Source of the DNA: an uncultured Sutterella sp.
GTDB taxonomy: Bacteria > Pseudomonadota > Gammaproteobacteria > Burkholderiales > Burkholderiaceae_F
Reading direction: 5' to 3'
Length of the DNA: 64,000 nucleotides
NCBI GenBank assembly: GCA_905213905.1
Contig: CAJMKD010000001.1
Coordinates: 186,001-250,000 of the forward strand
Part shown: one piece after another, positions 59,071-64,000 of the stretch
Position numbering within the stretch: position 1 is the first letter of the stretch
Layout of the letters: each line of letters begins with the position of its first letter
Notes under the pieces: generated by a model
Databases searched by the model: none
What the model saw: the letters and a program-made list of their open reading frames with translations, nothing else
Told to the model about the DNA's origin: nothing
Made by a program: the position numbers and the translations under genes

Positions 59071-60159
59071 TCAATAGGAATCTTCGTTGACCAGAACCTG
59101 CCTAAGTTTGGCAATGGCGCTTTTTTCAATTTGTCGAACGCGCTCGGCTGATACGCCAAGCTCCTTGGCGAGTGACTGAAGCGTGGCGGCTTTGCCCGTG
59201 CCGCCTGCATCCTGATAAAGATAACGAGCTTCAATGACGCGGCGGCTTCGATCGTCAAGGGTGCGCAACGCTTTATGAAGCCCTTCTTGTTCGAGGCGAA
59301 GGCGGTTTTCCTTTTCAAGCATTGCTTCAGGTTCGTCGTCTTCCCTCGTCAGCCAATCAGAAGGGGCATAACTGTTGTCTTCTTCCGTCGCATCCGTCGG
59401 ACCGTCTAAGCTGGTTTCTTGACCGTAGAGGCGCTCTTCCATTTCGAGGACCTCTTTGGGCTTCACGTCGAGCGTAGCAGCGATTTTTTCGGCTTCTTGA
59501 TTCGTAAGGGCCGACTGAGAATCGTTTTTAAGCTGGCGCAGATTAAAGAAAAGCTTTCGTTGATTTTTTGTGGTCGCCAATTTGACAATGCGCCAGTTAC
59601 GAATGATGTACTCTTGGATTTCGGAACGTATCCAATGTTGTGCAAAGGTCATGAGGCGTGCGCCTCGATCCGGGTCGTAGTGCCGAATTGCCTTCATGAG
59701 GCCAATGTTGCCTTCCTGAATAAGATCTGCATAGGGTAGGCCATAGCCAAGGAATCCGCGGGCTATCGAGATGACGAGGCGCAAATGACTGAGCACGAGC
59801 TTCTGTGCGGCCTCCAGATCATTTTTGTCTCGTAAGTCAATGGCGAGTGCGCGTTCTTCTTCTGCAGAAAGCAACGGCGCGCGTTCTGCCGCGCGCATGT
59901 AGGCTTCCAGATCCCCGAGTTGTCCGATGACGGCAGGGACTTTGCGGGTTTCGTAGGGTACCAACGCACCAGCGGATGATTTTGCCGGCACGAGCGCCCG
60001 ACTCGATAAAGCTGTACTCTTATCGGACACTTCTGGAACTGGGGAGGCGTCATTGTCGACGACTTCGATCGCATCCTCGACCGAAGTTTCGGCCGACACA
60101 GCGCGGCGGTGTATGCGGCCGGCATCGGTCGAGTTCGGAAGATGCTGCGTTTGCGTCAT
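59071..60159 (-). CDS. rpoH: RNA polymerase heat-shock sigma factor RpoH
   Basis: Sigma-32 type factor. The protein has 362 residues, of which the first 75 or so are an acidic and Ala/Val-rich extension not found in E. coli RpoH (284 residues). Region 2 is LRLVISIARGFLGYGLPYADLIQEGNIGLMKAIRHYDPDRG, with YDPDRG and the WIRSEIQEYIIRNWRIVKLAT promoter-binding part. The RpoH box reads QRKLFFNLRQLK, which separates it from RpoD/RpoS. Region 4 is LQSLAKELGVSAERVRQIEKSAIAKLR. It follows ftsE-ftsX as in E. coli. Confidence 0.93.
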   Translation of the reverse strand: MTQTQHLPNSTDAGRIHRRAVSAETSVEDAIEVVDNDASPVPEVSDKSTALSSRALVPAKSSAGALVPYETRKVPAVIGQLGDLEAYMRAAERAPLLSAEEERALAIDLRDKNDLEAAQKLVLSHLRLVISIARGFLGYGLPYADLIQEGNIGLMKAIRHYDPDRGARLMTFAQHWIRSEIQEYIIRNWRIVKLATTKNQRKLFFNLRQLKNDSQSALTNQEAEKIAATLDVKPKEVLEMEERLYGQETSLDGPTDATEEDNSYAPSDWLTREDDEPEAMLEKENRLRLEQEGLHKALRTLDDRSRRVIEARYLYQDAGGTGKAATLQSLAKELGVSAERVRQIEKSAIAKLRQVLVNEDSY

Positions 60160-60290
60160 GGATATGTATGCCGGAAAGATACGGAAACGGCCTTAAAGAT
60201 AACACGCTCGAGACCGTGTGCATTGAGTGTCACGGCTTTTCCGTTGAAACGAAAGGAAAAACGTCGGCTTCGAGCGGCTAACTTGGTGAG

Positions 60291-61178
60291 TTAGCGAATT
60301 TTCCGCCAATAGTCGCCTGCAGCAATTGCGGCTACAAGACCGCCCATCAACGCTGCCACAACAATGAATAAAGCGCACCATTGCGACGGCGGTAGTTTGA
60401 GCACGATGCTCGTGTCGTAGAGTTCAGCAGCTTGTGCTGCAGCATGGCCAAAAAGCATCAAGCCGCATTGCGTAATGCCGATCGCGACGACAGCAGCGCA
60501 GGTCATCAATAATGCTCCGCGCCATGCATACGGACGAACAGCAAAAGAAGGCGAGGCACCGAAAAGGTGCAACGCCAGCATTTCTGACTTGGCTGAAATC
60601 GTCATCATGCGTATGGCAGCAGCCAGCACGAGAAGCACCAGCGCCGCAACGACAAGCCCAAGACAAGCAAATCCGATCAGGGCAGCTTCTGTGACAGAGC
60701 GAAACTTTTCATGCCAACCAGCCTCATACGCAACAAAATCCACGCCTTTGAGGCGTTCAATCGCTTTAGCAGATGCCGCAGCCTGTGCGCTGCTTGCATC
60801 CTGCGTTAGCGTGGCTATCACGATGTCTGGCAAAGGGTTCCGTACATTCTTTTGCTGCCTAACGCCCAGACTTTCATTCAGGATTTTGAAGGCTTCCTCT
60901 TTTGGTACGGTTTCAGTTGTGGCAACGCCTTCTACGGCGGCGATGCTTTTCTCCAAGGGTTCGATAGCGGCGTTTGCCGTAGCGAACACAGTGATTTCGA
61001 CGGCAGTAGGCAACGTTCGAATCGGTTCGGAAAGCCCGTAGACAACGCAAGCGATGAAAAGCGGAATAGAAAGCGCCAAGGCAGAAAGTAATGTGGCAAA
61101 GGAGAATAGTCCGGCATTGCGAACGATGCCGCGTACCGTTTCACGCATTGCCCATTGACGGCTGGAGATGAAGCTCAT
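60291..61178 (-). CDS. ftsX: Cell-division ABC transporter subunit FtsX
   Basis: Membrane partner of FtsE. It regulates amidases through its periplasmic loop rather than moving a substrate. The protein has 295 residues with four helices: about 21-45, 160-190, 219-242 and 265-288. The periplasmic loop between the first two (about 50-155) is the part expected to contact EnvC, whose gene lies at 55.1-56.4 kb. The start overlaps the ftsE stop by 4 bp (ATGA), so translation is coupled. Confidence 0.9.
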   Translation of the reverse strand: MSFISSRQWAMRETVRGIVRNAGLFSFATLLSALALSIPLFIACVVYGLSEPIRTLPTAVEITVFATANAAIEPLEKSIAAVEGVATTETVPKEEAFKILNESLGVRQQKNVRNPLPDIVIATLTQDASSAQAAASAKAIERLKGVDFVAYEAGWHEKFRSVTEAALIGFACLGLVVAALVLLVLAAAIRMMTISAKSEMLALHLFGASPSFAVRPYAWRGALLMTCAAVVAIGITQCGLMLFGHAAAQAAELYDTSIVLKLPPSQWCALFIVVAALMGGLVAAIAAGDYWRKIR

Positions 61179-61846
61179 GATGCGTCCTCCAGTCGTTGCG
61201 ACGTCAAGAGAATTTCTCTGATGGGAACCGTTTGCGCGGTAATGATTTCGTGGCTGGCAGCCACAATGGTTACGCCGGCACGCACAAAGGCGCTCAAGAG
61301 TTCCAGAAGCGTTCTAGCGTTGTCTTGGTCGAGATGTGCAACAGGCTCATCGGCAAGAATGACAACAGGCCTGTTGACGACGGCGCGTGCCAAAAGAACA
61401 AGTTGCCGCTGTCCTGCCGACAGAGCTAAAGGCGACAGTGACGCCAGCTCGCCAATGCCGCATTTTTCCAGCGCCAGAAGTGCGCGCCGGCGGGCTTCCG
61501 TAAAGCTTTCCTCGGCGGCAAGCGCAGGCAGCATCACGTTTTCATGAACGTTTCTGTCTTCAAGGAGACGGCCCTCCTGCATCATGAGTCCCATGGAGCG
61601 GCGCAGCCAGCGCCGTTGCATTTCATTGAAGCGATCTACTCGGTCGCCGGCAACGATTACTTCACCTGTGCTTGGTTGAACCAACCCAGCCAAAAGACGG
61701 AGCACAGTGCTTTTACCGCAACCAGTCGGTCCGTGCAGTAAAACAAACTCTCCGCGCGCCACGCGCAAATTGAGTCGGCTCAACGCAGGGTATCCGTTGT
61801 CGTAGACAACGCTTACACCGCGTAGCTCAAGAAGCGGTTCGGCCAT
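61175..61846 (-). CDS. ftsE: Cell-division ATP-binding protein FtsE
   Basis: ATPase of the FtsEX complex. The ATG at 61846 gives 223 residues. Walker A is GPTGCGKST, the signature is LSAGQRQLV instead of the usual LSGGQ, Walker B is VVILADEPVAHLD, and the switch His is in VAASHE. The DEPVAHLD end differs from the DEPTGNLD found in most FtsE proteins, but the fold and neighbours are clear. It is followed by ftsX with a 4-bp overlap and preceded by ppx. Confidence 0.9.
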   Translation of the reverse strand: MAEPLLELRGVSVVYDNGYPALSRLNLRVARGEFVLLHGPTGCGKSTVLRLLAGLVQPSTGEVIVAGDRVDRFNEMQRRWLRRSMGLMMQEGRLLEDRNVHENVMLPALAAEESFTEARRRALLALEKCGIGELASLSPLALSAGQRQLVLLARAVVNRPVVILADEPVAHLDQDNARTLLELLSAFVRAGVTIVAASHEIITAQTVPIREILLTSQRLEDAS

Positions 61847-61864
61847 GGAACAATGCAACAACGG

Positions 61865-63334
61865 TCAAAAGCGTTCAAAGGTGATCTGTCGGTCGATTTT
61901 TGCCCAAGCGCTGGATTCCTCCTTGAGCAACACATCCGTAAGCGGATGTGCATTGAGCCAGACGCCGTCAAGCTTCATTGTGAGGGATCTGGGGCCATTG
62001 CGCTCAACGCTCATCAGCGGAAGATCAACAGGGCGTCGAGCATGCGCAAAGATTACAGCGAGCCGCAGGGCAAAAGCTGCTTCGAAAGAGATAACTGTGC
62101 CGAGAGCATTTTCGACCTTTTTCAGATTGCCGCGCTGAGACAGCACAAAAGTGGCCATGATGTCTTGATATCGTCGTACAAAACCTGGCATATCGGCATT
62201 GCTTACCACATACCAGCTGTGGCGGTGGTAGCGAGAGGATGAAATGTTCATGCCGACTTCGTGAAGCAGTGCGCCCCAGCGGACGTATTTCAAGTCGTCG
62301 GGACTTGCGTCCGGACGAAGCATCGCATAAATCTTCCCCGTGATATCGGCTACGCGTACGGCTTGTTTGCGGTCGATGCGTGCTGCAGTCATCATGCTTT
62401 CCACCGTGATGTCGCGCGTGTCGCGATCACTGACGCGGCCGAGCAGATCGTACAGAAGGCCGACGCGCAGCGCGCCGGAGGCATGTCGCATGGTTGAGAC
62501 GCCGAGGGTTCGATAAACAGCGAGCAGCACTGCCAGACCGCCAGCGATGACTTCGCGACGGTCCTCCTTGAGGCCTTCAAAACGAATGTTGCGGATGTCC
62601 TTGGCTTCTATAAGAAGCTTGCGGATGCGCTCCAGATGTTCAGGGGTCACTGTGCCGTCATTGCTCCAGCCCATTGCCTGCACAATGTCGGCTAGGGCAC
62701 CGAAAGTGCCGGCGGATCCGAAAGCCTCATCATAGTTGCCGGCGCCAAAGCGGGTGATGCTCTCTTCGAGCTCTGCTTGACAGGCGAGCACGGCGCGATC
62801 GATGGCTTTTGCGCTGAGGCGCCCGTCGCGGAAAAATTTGATAGAGGTATTGACGCAGCCAATCCGGAAGCTCTCGCAACGGTCGGCCTCAAGACCTTGT
62901 CCGATGATGAGTTCGGTGCTTGCGCCACCGATGTCGACAATTAGCCGGCGTTTTTCTGAGGGCGGAAGCGTTCGCGCGCAACCGTTGAATACAAGACGTG
63001 CCTCTTCGTGTCCGCTCAGAATGTCGATTCTGTAGCCGAGCGCAGCTTCGGCTTTTTGAAGGAATTCAGCGGAATTCGTCGCTGCGCGCATGGCTTGAGT
63101 GCCGACGGCACGCACACGATCTTGGGGGAGATTGCCCAAACGTTCTCGAAAGCGGGCGAGCGCGGCTAAAGCTTTAGCCTGAGCCGCTGGCGTAATGGCG
63201 CCGTTTTCGTCGAAACCGCCCGCAAGTCGGATGGTTTCCTTCCAATAGCTTTGAGTAGTGATGCGGTCGCCATGAACCTGACCGATTTCAACGCGGAAGC
63301 TATTGCTTCCTAAATCAACGGCGCCTAAAAGCAT
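61865..63334 (-). CDS. ppx: Exopolyphosphatase (Ppx/GppA family)
   Basis: Hydrolyses polyphosphate, or pppGpp, from the chain end. The protein has 489 residues. The ASKHA ATPase fold shows LLGAVDLGSNSFRVEIGQV at the start, SGHEEARLVFNG and IVDIGGASTELIIGQ. The C-terminal half contains the HD-like region (WGALLHEVGMNISSSRYHRHSWYVV). The family includes both Ppx and GppA, and sequence alone does not settle which activity dominates. It sits between ftsY and ftsE. Confidence 0.88.
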   Translation of the reverse strand: MLLGAVDLGSNSFRVEIGQVHGDRITTQSYWKETIRLAGGFDENGAITPAAQAKALAALARFRERLGNLPQDRVRAVGTQAMRAATNSAEFLQKAEAALGYRIDILSGHEEARLVFNGCARTLPPSEKRRLIVDIGGASTELIIGQGLEADRCESFRIGCVNTSIKFFRDGRLSAKAIDRAVLACQAELEESITRFGAGNYDEAFGSAGTFGALADIVQAMGWSNDGTVTPEHLERIRKLLIEAKDIRNIRFEGLKEDRREVIAGGLAVLLAVYRTLGVSTMRHASGALRVGLLYDLLGRVSDRDTRDITVESMMTAARIDRKQAVRVADITGKIYAMLRPDASPDDLKYVRWGALLHEVGMNISSSRYHRHSWYVVSNADMPGFVRRYQDIMATFVLSQRGNLKKVENALGTVISFEAAFALRLAVIFAHARRPVDLPLMSVERNGPRSLTMKLDGVWLNAHPLTDVLLKEESSAWAKIDRQITFERF

Positions 63335-63370
63335 TTGAGCAATCTCTTCGAAAAGGATGGTCTTGTCGAA

Positions 63371-64000
63371 TTAGCAAGAGGAAGAAACGGTTTCCGGGTA
63401 AGCCGGATCAAGCCCGACCAGCGCATTGGCGAACGGCACCGCCTGGAAGCGCTGCAGGTCTTCGAGTTGTTCACCAACGCCAATGAAGTAAATGGGCAAT
63501 GGTGACTCGGCGCGCATGGCACATATGGCTGCCAATACGCCTCCCTTCGCCGTGCCATCAAGCTTGGTGATGATTAGTCCGGAAATCTTGACGGCGGCAT
63601 CGAAAGCTTTCACCTGTGCGATCGCATTCTGACCGTTTGTGCCGTCTAGCACAAGAAGAACTTCATGGGGAGCGCCTTCCATGGCTTTGTTTTGTGAGCG
63701 ATGAATGCGGCGAAGCTCTTCCATGAGATTGGCTTGTGTCGGCAAACGACCAGCCGTATCCGAAATGACAACGTCAATGCCGCGTGCTTTGGCGGCGGTA
63801 ACCGCATCAAAGACAACAGCTGCGGGGTCGCCGCCTGTTTGGGCAATAACTTCAATTCGGTTGCGTTCGCCCCATACGGCGAGCTGTTCGCGAGCTGCTG
63901 CGCGAAACGTATCGCCGGCGGCCAAAATGACAGTTTTTCCTTCCTCAGCTAGGAATTTGGCAAGTTTTCCGATCGTGGTCGTTTTGCCTGCACCGTTAAC
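63371..64000 (-). CDS. ftsY: Signal recognition particle receptor FtsY (3' part)
   Basis: Runs off the right edge; 209 residues of the C-terminal NG domain are visible. The GTPase P-loop lies right at the edge (VNGAGKTTTIGKLA), followed by ILAAGDTFRAAAREQL, the DTAGRLPTQANLMEEL switch, and TKLDGTAKGGVL. The C-terminus has PIYFIGVGEQLEDLQRF. Ffh is excluded because there is no M domain after the GTPase. The following genes ppx, ftsE, ftsX and rpoH continue on the same strand, matching the order known from proteobacteria. Confidence 0.93.
   Translation of the reverse strand, partial: VNGAGKTTTIGKLAKFLAEEGKTVILAAGDTFRAAAREQLAVWGERNRIEVIAQTGGDPAAVVFDAVTAAKARGIDVVISDTAGRLPTQANLMEELRRIHRSQNKAMEGAPHEVLLVLDGTNGQNAIAQVKAFDAAVKISGLIITKLDGTAKGGVLAAICAMRAESPLPIYFIGVGEQLEDLQRFQAVPFANALVGLDPAYPETVSSSC

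Noticed and set aside
1..64000. CRISPR arrays, tRNA and rRNA genes, prophage or integrative elements
   Set aside because: I saw no regularly spaced repeats, no cloverleaf-like sequence with a T-loop, no rRNA conserved segments and no integrase or phage structural genes. A tRNA-finding program would settle the tRNA point.

Overview
The window reads as chromosomal DNA of a betaproteobacterium, most likely an anaerobic or microaerophilic member of Burkholderiales such as Sutterellaceae. This is inferred from gene order and family features, not from a database match. Supporting features are the fmt-rsmB-DUF4390-NtrY cluster, an S-adenosylhomocysteine riboswitch in front of ahcY, TrpS with a C-terminal YegP-like domain, metK divergent from two lipid A acyltransferase genes and dapF, ftsY-ppx-ftsE-ftsX-rpoH, and parS sites of the standard 16-bp form. 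Almost everything is housekeeping and densely packed. I see no tRNA or rRNA gene, intact insertion sequence, prophage or CRISPR array.

Layout. 1-5.0 kb: histidine kinase fragment, DUF4390, rsmB, fmt, an alpha/beta hydrolase and def. 5.3-9.8 kb: topoisomerase III, a 0.5-kb gap with possible decayed coding sequence, and a CorC/HlyC-type membrane protein. 10.1-16.5 kb: a general amino-acid ABC transporter (binding protein and two permeases, no ATPase gene here), a DUF1857 protein and Tex. 16.6-19.8 kb: a pyrimidine permease divergent from prfC. 19.8-24.7 kb: an [FeFe]-hydrogenase operon on the minus strand (catalytic subunit, Tat-exported small subunit, cytochrome b, then maturases HydF and HydE). 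25.2-33.4 kb: a HemW/HemN-like radical SAM protein, an acyl-CoA ligase, Uup, LpoA and RsmI. 33.5-41.6 kb: PPK2, a pair of parS sites, a CBS protein, TtcA, FolB, DUF2905, a CCA enzyme, a soluble lytic transglycosylase and a formyl-THF cyclo-ligase. 41.6-46.0 kb: AhcY behind its riboswitch, TrpS and MetK. 46.3-52.8 kb: two lipid A acyltransferases, DapF, RlmI, a CobW-type GTPase, a DksA without its zinc cysteines, and a HAD phosphatase. 52.7-57.6 kb: MoeB-like, CtpA, EnvC, a YibN-like rhodanese and SecB. 57.9-64.0 kb: a NarL-type regulator, TrmL, RpoH, FtsX, FtsE, Ppx and the 3' part of ftsY.

The most interesting region is the hydrogenase operon. The catalytic, small and cytochrome subunits form a plausible periplasmic, quinone-linked respiratory hydrogenase, which is unusual for this group of bacteria. 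HydE and HydF are present but HydG is not in the window. The catalytic subunit has Thr where the L2 motif normally has Met. The roughly 500-bp upstream region contains an almost perfect FNR box, and the leader can form two hairpins that share bases and exclude each other, followed by a third hairpin just before the ribosome binding site. Other points worth attention are the twin parS sites at 34.93-34.98 kb, the complete SAH riboswitch, the CCA enzyme that has lost its HD motif, and the zinc-less DksA next to a His-rich metal GTPase.
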